Shown in pieces: positions 12,137 through 20,904 of a stretch of 34,636 nucleotides of DNA. The translations under genes were made by a program, and so were the position numbers. Origin of the DNA: Deltaproteobacteria bacterium (GTDB lineage Bacteria > Desulfobacterota > BSN033 > UBA1163); the NCBI GenBank assembly GCA_018333535.1, contig JAGXTA010000145.1:1-34636 (forward strand), read 5' to 3'. Under the pieces are notes generated by a model. The model did not search any database. It saw only the letters and a program-made list of their open reading frames with translations, and was not told the DNA's origin. Positions within the stretch are counted from its first letter, which is position 1; every line of letters begins with the position of its first letter.

Positions 12137-14719
12137 TCAAGTGCCATTGCCATTTGTTTCACCTTGTCGTCCTAACACAATGTCCAACTCCGACCGGAAC
12201 CCCTGCGCGTCGTCTTTTCGAAGTTTGATAAAGAACTTATTAAAATCCTTCGGGGTAAGAAAATTGAGTTGGTAGGTCAAATCAATTCCGACTCTCTTCA
12301 GCCATTCATTCAGTCGGTTAAAATGATTGCGGGCATACTCGAACTTCTTCTGATTCTCTATGGAAGGGTCGTCAATCTCGCGGTCATCTTTAATCTCCAC
12401 AACAAAGAGTGTCTTATTCTTTCTAATAAAAAAGTCCGGGCTGAAATCACCACGTTTCTGCGTATTGCCTTTCTTCCAGGCATACTCAATAGCGTAGAAC
12501 CGTTGAGATGAATTCTTCAGCCAGCTGTCTATCACAAGCACATTTTCTCGCTCGCAAAGGCGGCGCATGAACTTACGTTCCGGCGTCCCATCGGCAATCG
12601 CCACGTTGCAGGGCGTCCTGAAGTCATGGGAGTTGGGAATTTCTTCGCTGCCGATCCGGTAATCACCATCTGGGTCCTTGACTGAGTTGAAGAAATCCTT
12701 TTGCTCGTCTGGCATCGTCTTCTCACAGTCAGGTGTATAGAAGACTGTTTTATCACCTCGGCGGATTTCGGCGGCGCTCACGCTGATTGTTGAGCGCTCT
12801 TTTGTGCTGAACGTGATTAGAGCGTTTGGCGTAAGTTTATATGCAACGCGCTTTGCTGACTTGCGCCGCAATGGCCCGAGGGCCTGCAAGATTTTCTGGC
12901 GGTTCTCCTCGGTGATCTTCCCGGTCTTGATTTTCGCCCGCTTCGTCGATGCCTTTACGATTTCAAGACAACGATCACGAGGGAACTTCTTGACGTACTG
13001 TGTACGGTCTTTCGGATCGGGTGCATCTTTGGATTCCTCGTCAATGGATTGTAAGCGCCGATACATCTCCTCAGCCACATCCTCAAAGGAATAAGTCTTG
13101 TGCTCAATCTTGGTCTTAAACTTCGTATGATCCCCGGTTACTGCCCGCTCAAAATCAATGGCAACATCTTCAATTTCCACCTGTGAAGGTAATTCAACGT
13201 ATTCTTTCTCAAGCAGCCGGTATTCACCCTTTTTAGCGAAATGGCTTGTGTCTGTCTCGCGAGTGTAATCAAGATTGTGGAGGTCGAAATGATAGGGCGA
13301 ATCCAGAATGATTGTTGAGGAGAGCCGATTTTCGATCTCAAGAATTTCGTCCACAAGGCTCTTTATCTGACCGGCCCATGCTACGTGATTGAAAACGGTC
13401 ACTTCTGGATCCACACCCTGCCAACCCTCGGGACGGCGTAAACCGCGTCCGAGGACTTGAGCAATCAACAACTTGCTATTGAACGCACGTTCTTCATGGG
13501 GGACGATTTGAAAAACGTTTTTCACGTCCCAGCCTTCATTGAGCATCGAAACGGAGACAATCCATTCAACCTTACTGTTAGGCCGATCAACGATCCTTAG
13601 TTTGGCAACGTTCACCTGATGTTCCGTGGCGGAACTGACCGGGAGAACCTTTTTCCCCGCATCATCCCCGGAAATCCCCTCCCATTCCTGCAAAAATGCC
13701 TGGAGTTCTTCAGCTACACGTTTGCACGACTTTATGTCTCGCGTGACGACAATCGACAAAGGGCTTATCTTGTGCTTTCTAAGCTGCCGCTTGAGACTTT
13801 GATGCATCTTGTAGATCAACTGCCATTTCTCTTCGGGGTCATCCGTTTGCGGCATATCCACTGCATATCTAACCCTTTTAACAAAGCGCTCCTCAATTGC
13901 CTGCCGCAAGGAATACCGACTCACGACGTCTGCAAAATATTCGTCTCCGATGTAACACGTCCCTGAAGCCCCCACCACATATCGGAAGCCGTATTCAGGG
14001 TTAAGTAAGAATTCCTTCCATTTCTTGACGTTGGTCCCTGATTCGTTTGCTACGTGGTGGGTCTCGTCATTGAAAACTGCCACTCGCGCCCCGCGGCCGA
14101 AAAGGCTATCCCGGATGGATGACTTTACATGTTTTAGGATAGCATGATAGTTTTCAACACATATTGAACTGTTAATGATACTTTCTGAAGCGTTAATGAC
14201 TTTAGGTACACGTACCTTTGCGTCCTCCGGGAGCAAATCGCGCAAGTCAGAATTACCAGCCATGTCGCGGAACTTCGCAAGCAACCCAGCTTCAATGGTA
14301 TTTGAGGGGCAAAGCACGAGGACTCGGTCAACGATGCCTTCGGCAAGAAGAATCATAGCCAATCCATAGAGCACATAACTCTTACCAGTGGCAGTGGCCA
14401 TATCAATCGAGCAAGCCAATTTCTCCGGCAGCTGCAAATAGCGTTCCATACCTTGCCATGAACCGTATCGTCTCTGCAATTCGTCGTTGTCTTCAAAATT
14501 CTCCTTGGCAAGGTCATGTAGGCTTTTATATTTACCGCCGACCAGGTAGCGCATCACTGTAAAAATCGCTTCTTTCTGGTACTCCCGACTTTGGCAAAGC
14601 TCGTCTATGAACGTCTCGTACTTTGACTCGTCCCACAAGGCAGGATCGATGTTTGTCGAGACCTTCAAAACGAGGTCTTCGTTCTTGAACTTTTGTCTGT
14701 CACCTCGCATCGGACTCAT
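12137..14719 (-). CDS. res: Type III restriction enzyme, Res (helicase-nuclease) subunit
   Basis: The 860-residue protein is the ATP-dependent restriction subunit of a type III system, which translocates or slides on DNA and cuts together with Mod. It has an SF2 helicase core with Walker A SIDMATATGKSY (residues 104-115), a DEAH-like box FNDETHHV (216-223), VSVSMLNEGWDVKNV and the motif VI segment QVLGRGLRRP. At the C terminus a PD-(D/E)XK nuclease is visible as RGDFSPDFFIRKNKTLFVVEIKDD (Asp762, Glu775, Lys777). All catalytic motifs are present and there is no frameshift, so it looks functional. Its start overlaps the mod stop by 4 bp (ATGA), giving coupled translation. Confidence 0.92.
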   Translation of the reverse strand: MSPMRGDRQKFKNEDLVLKVSTNIDPALWDESKYETFIDELCQSREYQKEAIFTVMRYLVGGKYKSLHDLAKENFEDNDELQRRYGSWQGMERYLQLPEKLACSIDMATATGKSYVLYGLAMILLAEGIVDRVLVLCPSNTIEAGLLAKFRDMAGNSDLRDLLPEDAKVRVPKVINASESIINSSICVENYHAILKHVKSSIRDSLFGRGARVAVFNDETHHVANESGTNVKKWKEFLLNPEYGFRYVVGASGTCYIGDEYFADVVSRYSLRQAIEERFVKRVRYAVDMPQTDDPEEKWQLIYKMHQSLKRQLRKHKISPLSIVVTRDIKSCKRVAEELQAFLQEWEGISGDDAGKKVLPVSSATEHQVNVAKLRIVDRPNSKVEWIVSVSMLNEGWDVKNVFQIVPHEERAFNSKLLIAQVLGRGLRRPEGWQGVDPEVTVFNHVAWAGQIKSLVDEILEIENRLSSTIILDSPYHFDLHNLDYTRETDTSHFAKKGEYRLLEKEYVELPSQVEIEDVAIDFERAVTGDHTKFKTKIEHKTYSFEDVAEEMYRRLQSIDEESKDAPDPKDRTQYVKKFPRDRCLEIVKASTKRAKIKTGKITEENRQKILQALGPLRRKSAKRVAYKLTPNALITFSTKERSTISVSAAEIRRGDKTVFYTPDCEKTMPDEQKDFFNSVKDPDGDYRIGSEEIPNSHDFRTPCNVAIADGTPERKFMRRLCERENVLVIDSWLKNSSQRFYAIEYAWKKGNTQKRGDFSPDFFIRKNKTLFVVEIKDDREIDDPSIENQKKFEYARNHFNRLNEWLKRVGIDLTYQLNFLTPKDFNKFFIKLRKDDAQGFRSELDIVLGRQGETNGNGT

Positions 14720-16749
14720 TTTTTCTTTCCGTTCTTCTTCGGCGCATCATTACCCGTCCCTTTGCCAAATGCCGCCGCATCAATCAAAACACGCGCTTCG
14801 TTTCCATAGATGTCTAAGAAAACGGCCATCATCGTCTTTCTAATCCGATCTTTGAGGAAACGCACCTTCCAGCCATCCTTTTCGATATCGCTTGCATAGT
14901 GGACTTCGTCGAGGTCAAAAACCTTGGCTCCTTCGTCGTAGTCGAAATCGATCATGACCATGGACAGCGTTTCGAGATTACCTTTCTTTTTGAACGGTTC
15001 ACGTACAACAGCATCACTCTTGAAAGTTTCAATCTTGATAAAACCATATTCAAAAAGCTCTCTTTTCGCCTTTTCGGTACCCGTCCTGTATTTCAATTCC
15101 GGTGTGCGAATAAAGTCGAACCCGACAGCCTCAACCGTATCATTGACAGCCATTTCGTCAGACGGTTGCTTCAGCGCTGTGAATTTACGCCGATGTAATT
15201 CGTGAATTATCGAATACGGGATCCGTAGGGCGTAGTAGCGAACTTTTTCGAAGTCAATATAGTCCTGTTGAAAATCGAATGTTAGCGCCGGGGCTATGAT
15301 GAAAACCCTGTTTCCTACCCGTGACCCAACAGCCTGATGGATCTCCTGAATCGTCTCCTCCGTGATCCGAGCATCTTTGTGCTTAGGTTCCATGTGATTG
15401 AAGACCATCACGCTTGCGCCCTGCCGATACCCGTCGAATTCAATGCCGCCAATCTTGTGCCTCTCATCACGGCATTGGAACAATTGCAATGCGAAGAACC
15501 GCCAATCCTGCCAGGGCAGTTCTCTGAGTTTCGAGAAGTCGTAAAGCCCTGCATTATAGAGCGTGAATGGCTTCGGTTCCAGGCTCAGGCCTTTATTGCC
15601 GATCTCACGGCGGAGGTTCAACATCCTTTTTTGTATTGTGTAGATCGCCAATTTCCCACAATCAGTTCCTACCCAGCGGCGGTTTAGCTTTTCCGCAACC
15701 GCAAGAGTGGTTCCTGAACCTGCAAAAGCGTCGAGAACAATGTCTCCTTTTTGTGAAGAAGCATTTATTATCCTTTCGAGCAATGGCTCTGGTTTTTGCG
15801 TCGGATACCCCACCTTTTCGTGCCGCGTATATGCATAGGTGCCTACGGGATAATCATTGAATTTATGCGCAAGATCCTCCTTACCGATCCAGACACTCCA
15901 CGCTGTTTGAGGTCGATTTTTTGTTGCCTCGCGAACGGCTTCCTCCTTCGAAAGGTTAGTGTTGTAGCAGATATATGTCTTTAAATAATTACTCCCTCCG
16001 CTGCTTTCTCTACCACGTGTGTAAAACCACCCATCTTTGTCTTTTTGCAACGCACCTGTTATCCGCTCAGAGTAGCCCAATCTTGGTGGGGGATTAAATT
16101 TTCCTCTTGCTGACTTATAGCAAAAAATGGTTTCATGCGCCTTTGGGTAGAACTTTCCGGAACCCATCAAACCACAAACCCACATTACCTCAGCAAATTC
16201 GAATGCCAGGAAAATCTCATCGATAATTGCTTTGATATAGTGGGACTTCCTGAAATCCATATGAACATAGATTGTGCCATCATCAGCAAGTAATTCGCGA
16301 AGAAAAACGAGTCTTTTTCTTAAGAACTCTATGAATACCGCCCCTGTTAACTTATCTTGATAAGCCTTTTGGTCCTCTGTGCCTCGAAAATCCTGCTTCG
16401 TTGCGAACGGCGGATCGATATAGATCAGCCGAGCACCAGGGGTACCGTCTGCATTGCACAGCTTACCTGCCTTTTTCATCTCGAAAAGGGTCTTCATCAC
16501 CTGGAGGTTGTCGCCGAAGACCAGCATGTTGTGCCAATCTTCACCATTACGTCCAAAGGTTCGAACGGGTTGGAGTGGAACGGCAAGGGTGTCGGCAATG
16601 ATGTCTCCTTCGGGGTCTTTGCCGTGATAAACAAGCTCGTATTCCCGCTTCTCCGGCGGAAAAAGAACACGGGCCCATTCTGGAGAAATTTCTTCACCAG
16701 CTTCGAGTAAACGAATCAATTCCTGACGCTGTTCAGGAGAAAGGCTCAT
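14716..16749 (-). CDS. mod: Type III restriction-modification adenine-specific methyltransferase, Mod subunit
   Basis: The 677-residue protein is the N6-adenine methyltransferase and specificity subunit. The catalytic motif YIDPPF (residues 110-115) precedes the SAM-binding motif VLDAFAGSGTT (338-348), the order of the beta class to which type III Mod enzymes belong. A recognition region lies between the two, including MGSGKFYPKAHETIFCY and YPTQKPEPLLERII. The region after residue 400 is long and not assigned to a domain here. GGAGAAG lies five bases upstream of the ATG. Overlap with res and the position downstream of radC suggest one transcript. The target site cannot be inferred from sequence alone. 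Confidence 0.92.
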   Translation of the reverse strand: MSLSPEQRQELIRLLEAGEEISPEWARVLFPPEKREYELVYHGKDPEGDIIADTLAVPLQPVRTFGRNGEDWHNMLVFGDNLQVMKTLFEMKKAGKLCNADGTPGARLIYIDPPFATKQDFRGTEDQKAYQDKLTGAVFIEFLRKRLVFLRELLADDGTIYVHMDFRKSHYIKAIIDEIFLAFEFAEVMWVCGLMGSGKFYPKAHETIFCYKSARGKFNPPPRLGYSERITGALQKDKDGWFYTRGRESSGGSNYLKTYICYNTNLSKEEAVREATKNRPQTAWSVWIGKEDLAHKFNDYPVGTYAYTRHEKVGYPTQKPEPLLERIINASSQKGDIVLDAFAGSGTTLAVAEKLNRRWVGTDCGKLAIYTIQKRMLNLRREIGNKGLSLEPKPFTLYNAGLYDFSKLRELPWQDWRFFALQLFQCRDERHKIGGIEFDGYRQGASVMVFNHMEPKHKDARITEETIQEIHQAVGSRVGNRVFIIAPALTFDFQQDYIDFEKVRYYALRIPYSIIHELHRRKFTALKQPSDEMAVNDTVEAVGFDFIRTPELKYRTGTEKAKRELFEYGFIKIETFKSDAVVREPFKKKGNLETLSMVMIDFDYDEGAKVFDLDEVHYASDIEKDGWKVRFLKDRIRKTMMAVFLDIYGNEARVLIDAAAFGKGTGNDAPKKNGKKK

Positions 16750-16829
16750 TGTCGCTTCTCCATCTTAGATTGTTTTGAAGATTTGCAGGTTGCTCTGGGT
16801 TCTTCCACTAGAAAACCTATCCGTTTCTT

Positions 16830-17570
16830 CTAATCTGTTGTTCCTGCCAAAGTAATTTCATCCATCATGCCACTGTCAGCAAAACTGAAAACCGAACTCT
16901 CACCGATGACAATATGATCCAATAACTTCAGACCGATGGGCTTCAATGCAGCATATAGATCTTCCGTGAAAAATCTATCCGACTCACTGGCGTCCGCGGC
17001 GCCGGATGGGTGATTGTGCGCCATGATCACCATGCTTGCGTTCGCCTGCAACGCCCGCGCCACAATCAATCGGATCTGCGGCCTAGCTTGGTCAACCGAC
17101 CCGACAGCAAGCAAAGCGTCTTCAAGTAAAGTCCCGCGCCGATTCAGGAACAAAGCCCTGAAATGCTCCTCAGGAAGTCCCTGTAATCGTGATTGCAGGT
17201 ATTTCGCTGCTGCATTTGTATTTTTGAGTGAGATCCGATCTCGCGCATCTGGGAGTGATATGCGCCGGCCAACCTCCATGGCAGCCGCCAACTGCGCCGC
17301 CTTTGCCCCCTTCAAACCTTTGACCTCCTGAAGTGCCGAAAGTGGGGCGCCGGCCACTGCTCGGAGCGAACCAAATTTCTTGAGGATTAGCCGCGCCATT
17401 TCAACGGCACTCGTATCCTTCACACCTACACGCAGAAGGATCGCAACAAGTTCAGCGTCTGTCAAAGCTTGTGCTCCTTGGCGTAACAACCGCTCCCGTG
17501 GGCGTTCACCCTCGGGCCAGGCAACAATGCCTCTTGATTTTGCCTTTTTTGAAGAACTCATCTTCTTCAT
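16830..17570 (-). CDS. radC: RadC-family JAB/MPN-domain protein
   Basis: This 246-residue protein has the UPF0758/RadC layout: an N-terminal helix-hairpin-helix part (RPRERLLRQGAQALTDAELVAILLRVG..., and ALQEVKGLKGAKAAQL at 80-94) and a C-terminal JAMM metalloprotease-like domain with LPEEHFRALFLN and HNHPSG...D (His185, His187, Ser189, Asp198). Despite the name, a role in repair is not established. RadC proteins are frequent in mobile and defence islands. It lies directly downstream of a truncated helicase fragment (12-base gap) and upstream of mod. Length and motifs are normal. Confidence 0.93.
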   Translation of the reverse strand: MKKMSSSKKAKSRGIVAWPEGERPRERLLRQGAQALTDAELVAILLRVGVKDTSAVEMARLILKKFGSLRAVAGAPLSALQEVKGLKGAKAAQLAAAMEVGRRISLPDARDRISLKNTNAAAKYLQSRLQGLPEEHFRALFLNRRGTLLEDALLAVGSVDQARPQIRLIVARALQANASMVIMAHNHPSGAADASESDRFFTEDLYAALKPIGLKLLDHIVIGESSVFSFADSGMMDEITLAGTTD

Positions 17571-17581
17571 CCATCGTCATC

Positions 17582-17812
17582 TCAATCAAAAGAATAATTA
17601 CCATAAAAGGTCTGGGGGAGTCGCTGCATCCCAACGAGCAGACGGCAGCAATGGTCAGGTCCGCCCGACCATTTTTCGACAAACTCATCAATGGCTTTCC
17701 ATCCCCGCAGGTTGAAGTACCCTACACAAAAGTCAGATCGGCTTGATAAGGCGAGAGTCTCCCGAAGTGCCGGGAGAAGAGATTGGTCTATATTATCGAA
17801 GATACGGGGCAT
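17582..17812 (-). pseudogene. N-terminal remnant of a PLD-like/SNF2-type helicase defence gene
   Basis: The 76 residues start [50 protein letters not shown] and continue to [14 protein letters not shown] recognise this as the start of long proteins combining an N-terminal phospholipase D-like domain with a SNF2-type helicase, common in defence islands. After about residue 66 the similarity ends, an unrelated decapeptide follows and the frame stops 12 bases before radC. Roughly 90 percent of a normal gene of this kind is missing and no other part is visible, so a deletion probably removed the rest and brought radC close. Functional survival as a small protein is unlikely. Confidence 0.65.
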
Positions 17813-17830
17813 TGGTTACGCTCCGAAGAT

Positions 17831-17898
17831 TAATAAGGAATGCAGGAAAGCATGAAGAAGGCATTTTGAGTTCTCCTGGATTCCTGGCTTCCTTATTA
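17831..17898. repeat. Imperfect hairpin repeat upstream of the helicase remnant
   Basis: TAATAAGGAA (17831-17840) pairs perfectly with TTCCTTATTA (17889-17898), and the adjacent TGCAGGAA pairs imperfectly with TTCCTGGC. It lies in the 277-bp gap between the defence island and the adenine deaminase gene. Nothing else is recognisable in 17813-18089. It may mark the island boundary or be a small dispersed repeat. Confidence 0.45.
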
Positions 17899-18089
17899 GG
17901 GGTAAGATTTCGATCCCGGTCTTGAAATCTCTTACGTCTGTTTTAATCACCCCCTGGAAATTGAACTATTTATACCAAAAATTTAACTTTATGGCAATTC
18001 CATCGAATTCTTCTATTTTTCTTGGTCTACCTCTCTCATGTTTCCAATTTTTAAACAGAAGGGAAGAAAAATAGGGTGGGAGATGATAG

Positions 18090-19820
18090 TTATGCTTCAA
18101 CTGGCAAGACTTTTCTGTCCTTCAATCTCACATAACCATTATGGGTAATTCTTAGGTGGGGGATGGCGGGAGAGGTGAGGGTGTCAACCGTGAGGGCAGG
18201 TTTTTCCCATTTGACACCGTTCTTCCTCAGAGACGCTTCGAGTTTTTTAACCTCTTCTCCCACAATCTCCATCGGTTTTAATGAGGCGACTCCGCAGAGG
18301 GGGGCAGGGAATTCGGCGACGACCTCCTTCCCTATGGCATAGACTCCTCCACCCCCAATCTCTTTGAGCCTTCCAATGACCGTTTCCATCGATTGAGTAT
18401 CACATCCCACGACAATCATATCCGGCGAATCCCAGCTCATCGTCGTTCCATAGGCCCCTCTTTCAAGGCCAAACCCTTTAAGGAGCCCCAAAAATGCCCC
18501 TCGATTTCCAACACGATCCAGGACGAGGATCATGATGACATCTTTTGACTCTTCAGGTTTATCAAGATCAATCATACTCTCCTTGGTCACAAGCCTGCTA
18601 ACAAGTTCCATCGCCCTCGCCTTCCCCTTGGCTGGAAGTGATGGAATCCTGTAATTTGAAACTTTCACCGTCTTGGACATATGATCCGAAAAGAAAACTT
18701 TTTTAGGTTCTGCCAGGGATTTGCCATCCCTGAAGATGATTTTCCCGTCGCACATCACGAGACGGGGCGAGAAGTCTTCCGGTGAAGGGAAGATCAGAAG
18801 GTCTGCCATCTTCCCGGGTGAAAGAGATCCAATGAGAGGGTCAAGACCGAAGTGCTCTGCTACATTGATCGTCACCATTTGATAGGCCAGTTGGAGCGGA
18901 ACTCCGAGCTTTAGGGCGCTCCTTAAAGATGCATCCAGATAACCTTCTTCGAGAAATCCTTCAGGGTCAACGCCATCGGTGGAAAGGATAAGCCTTCTGA
19001 AATCGATCTTCTTCTTAAAAATTCCAGCAACTCCGGGAAGTTCTTTTCTGATCGAGCCTTCCCTGATCATCACCCAGTAACCCAGCCTCAGCCTTTCAAG
19101 CGCCTCCTCATCGGTGATGGGTTCGTGGCAGGAAGAGACTCCAAAATCGGTGTAGGCCTGAAGCTTTCTCCCGGATGCGCCTGCTGTGTGGCCCTCGATC
19201 AGTTTGCCCATTTCAAGGGCAATGGCAACAAGTTCCCTCACTCTCTCTCCCTGTTGCCCCTCCAAAAAGATGTTTCCCCAGTAGATCTCCCCTATTCCCA
19301 GGCATTGAGGGTTTTTAAGAAGGGGCAGAAGTTCCTCGTTGGTCGGAACATTTATCTCCTCGGATGGGGTGAGACCGCACAGTGGAGAGATGGTGTAATA
19401 GAATCGAATGGGTTGCTCTTTAAGCCCTTTTACAAAATATTCCATTCCCTCCCTTCCAGCAATCAAACCAAAGTCCATCGTTTCCATGATAACCGTAGTG
19501 ACGCCGCCTGGAATCACATGCCTGACGAATTCCTCTATCCCTGACCTGTTAAGGTGCGTATGTCCTTCGATCAATCCGGGGAGAAGCGCCATGCCATCTG
19601 CATCGATCACCTGTGTTTTACCGTCCTTTTGTGGATCATGATCCGGACCCACATAGGCAATCCTTCCATCCTTGATCCAGATGGACTGTTTCTTGATAAA
19701 CTCTCCGGTGAAAACATTGAAGAGGATGCCGTTGGCGATGACCGTATCCGGAGAGATATTGCCTAAAGCAACTTCACTGAGGATCTTTCTTTTCTCTATT
19801 TCCTTCATACAAGGTTTCAT
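18090..19820 (-). CDS. ade: Adenine deaminase-family amidohydrolase
   Basis: The 576-residue protein matches the length and layout of bacterial Ade, which hydrolyses adenine to hypoxanthine and ammonia. Motifs: DTVIANGILFNVFTGE near the start, metal-binding PGLIEGHTHL (His87, His89), GEIYWGN, EGHTAGASG, SSCHEPITDEEA and LSTDGVDPE, then the C-terminal Ade domain (DRVGNRGAFLGLLKGFG...TMSWDSPDMIVVGC). The metal motif HTHLNRS differs from the common HxHIESS, so substrate preference may differ. It is divergently transcribed from tetR. An ATG at 19808 (Met5) is an alternative start; neither has a clear ribosome binding site. Hypoxanthine from Ade would be a conceivable substrate of the Mo hydroxylase locus, but that link is speculative. 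Confidence 0.85.
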   Translation of the reverse strand: MKPCMKEIEKRKILSEVALGNISPDTVIANGILFNVFTGEFIKKQSIWIKDGRIAYVGPDHDPQKDGKTQVIDADGMALLPGLIEGHTHLNRSGIEEFVRHVIPGGVTTVIMETMDFGLIAGREGMEYFVKGLKEQPIRFYYTISPLCGLTPSEEINVPTNEELLPLLKNPQCLGIGEIYWGNIFLEGQQGERVRELVAIALEMGKLIEGHTAGASGRKLQAYTDFGVSSCHEPITDEEALERLRLGYWVMIREGSIRKELPGVAGIFKKKIDFRRLILSTDGVDPEGFLEEGYLDASLRSALKLGVPLQLAYQMVTINVAEHFGLDPLIGSLSPGKMADLLIFPSPEDFSPRLVMCDGKIIFRDGKSLAEPKKVFFSDHMSKTVKVSNYRIPSLPAKGKARAMELVSRLVTKESMIDLDKPEESKDVIMILVLDRVGNRGAFLGLLKGFGLERGAYGTTMSWDSPDMIVVGCDTQSMETVIGRLKEIGGGGVYAIGKEVVAEFPAPLCGVASLKPMEIVGEEVKKLEASLRKNGVKWEKPALTVDTLTSPAIPHLRITHNGYVRLKDRKVLPVEA

Positions 19821-19875
19821 AGCAAAAATGCTCGAGTCGTGTCAAATACTTTGAAATCAGAATGATCCGCCATTC

Positions 19876-19894
19876 TTCCGAATTACATTCGGAA
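19876..19894. promoter_or_regulatory. 19-bp palindromic operator candidate
   Basis: TTCCGAAT-TAC-ATTCGGAA is a perfect 8-bp inverted repeat with a 3-base centre, located between divergent ade and tetR. Its size and symmetry suit a TetR-family dimer. An additional AT-rich dyad, ATGT-AAATTAATTT-ACAT with one extra base, follows at 19900-19918. Confidence 0.5.
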
Positions 19895-19953
19895 TTCATA
19901 TGTTAAATTAATTTACATAAATTCAATAGGTTATTTAAATAATAAAAAAATAG

Positions 19954-19979
19954 TTGACAAAAAAATAGAATAGTATAGG
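19954..19979 (+). promoter_or_regulatory. Possible tetR promoter
   Basis: A consensus TTGACA at 19954-19959 lies upstream of tetR. The best -10-like sequence, TATAGG (19974-19979), is only 14 bases away, so spacing is poor. A separate TATAAT occurs at 19993-19998 without a matching -35 box. Confidence 0.25.
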
Positions 19980-20029
19980 ATGTTCTTCGAATTATAATCC
20001 AAGTTTACTCCTTTAAATAGTCTATCTCA

Positions 20030-20656
20030 TTGAAAAAAAAACCGAATTCTGTTCAAAATATGGATAACATAAGCCGAGAATCTGAAAGAAAAGGGCAGAT
20101 ATTAAACTCTGCCATTAAGATCTTTGGAGAAAAAGGCTTCCAAAATGCTACGATTGCCGAAATCGCCAAAGATGCTGGCGTTGGGGATGCTACTATCTAT
20201 GAATATTTTAAAAATAAAGAAGACTTGATGCTGGCAATCCCCGTGGAATTCACCAAAGAACTCATCCCCCAAATCAATGATCATATGATGGGTATTAAGG
20301 GGGCCTTTAATAAACTACGGAAGTTTATCTGGTGGTGGCTTAATTATGTTGAAAAAAACCCCGGATACGGGTCCATTGTCTTACTTGAGTTAAAGACGAG
20401 CAAGACCTATGTATCCACGGAAGCCTATCAGGCGGCCAGGAGCTTTTATCAAATCGTCCTTGACATTATTAAGGAAGGACAGGAGGAAGGGGCGGTCAAG
20501 AAAGAAATTAATCCCTATTTGGCCCGCAGTCTTTGCGTTGGGGCGATGGAACATATCATCATTCGATGGCTATTGAAAGATAGGAAATATCCACTCATCC
20601 AATATGCTGACGAGTTGGCAGATCTTTTGATTGATTCTCTTAAAACCAGAGTTTGA
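20030..20656 (+). CDS. TetR/AcrR-family transcriptional regulator
   Basis: A 198-208-residue TetR-type repressor. The helix-turn-helix is clear: RKGQILNSAIKIFGEKGFQNATIAEIAKDAGVGDATIYEYFKNKEDLML (about residues 20-68). The C-terminal all-helical region would bind the ligand. The upstream start is TTG at 20030; an ATG at 20060 (MDNISRESERKGQ) gives normal family length and may be the true start, though neither has an obvious Shine-Dalgarno sequence. Neighbours are divergent ade and, 248 bases downstream, the Mo-hydroxylase operon. Likely targets are the palindromes at 19876-19894 and 20840-20860. The ligand might be a pathway intermediate such as a CoA thioester (inference). Confidence 0.9.
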   Translation: MKKKPNSVQNMDNISRESERKGQILNSAIKIFGEKGFQNATIAEIAKDAGVGDATIYEYFKNKEDLMLAIPVEFTKELIPQINDHMMGIKGAFNKLRKFIWWWLNYVEKNPGYGSIVLLELKTSKTYVSTEAYQAARSFYQIVLDIIKEGQEEGAVKKEINPYLARSLCVGAMEHIIIRWLLKDRKYPLIQYADELADLLIDSLKTRV

Positions 20657-20671
20657 TATTTCGGATGGAGA

Positions 20672-20827
20672 CAACATTGATGATCCCGTAAAAAGTCGAA
20701 AACTCTTAATGATCGTCATTCCGGCGAAAGCCGGAATCCAGTAATCTCAGACACTTATGAAAACACTGGACACCGGTTCCTGCCGCAGGACCGGTGAGAC
20801 GACTTTTTACGGAACCATCAATGTTGT
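20672..20827. mobile_element. Inverted-repeat element (MITE-like) between tetR and the Mo-hydroxylase operon
   Basis: Long near-perfect ends, CAACATTGATG...CCGTAAAAAGTCG (20672-20698) and CGAC...TTTACGG...ATCAATGTTG (about 20801-20827), enclose a body with GTCATTCCGGC-GAAA-GCCGGAATCCAGT and ACTGG...ACCGGT...ACCGGTGAGACGAC. The body corresponds to that of the element at 4530-4669, but the outermost ends differ. There is no coding capacity. It starts 15 bases after the tetR stop and ends before the operator/promoter candidate at 20840-20878. Confidence 0.7.
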
Positions 20828-20839
20828 TGGCCTCCAAAT

Positions 20840-20878
20840 GAGAAAAAACTTGTTTTTCTCAAACAGTATTATTCTAAT
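20840..20878 (+). promoter_or_regulatory. Promoter with overlapping palindrome for the Mo-hydroxylase operon
   Basis: TTGTTT (20850-20855) and TCTAAT (20873-20878, five of six matches to TATAAT) are separated by 17 bases, about 27 bases upstream of the first ATG. The -35 box lies within a perfect inverted repeat, GAGAAAAA (20840-20847) / TTTTTCTC (20853-20860), which would block polymerase if bound by a repressor. The TetR protein encoded upstream is the obvious candidate. Confidence 0.5.
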
Positions 20879-20904
20879 GCTGAAAATTAAACATGGAGGA
20901 ATAG

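Noticed and set aside
11558-12175. Plus-strand open frame of 205 codons across the DUF1016 start and the gap
   Set aside because: It overlaps the well-supported DUF1016 gene antisense, and its sequence resembles no protein family.
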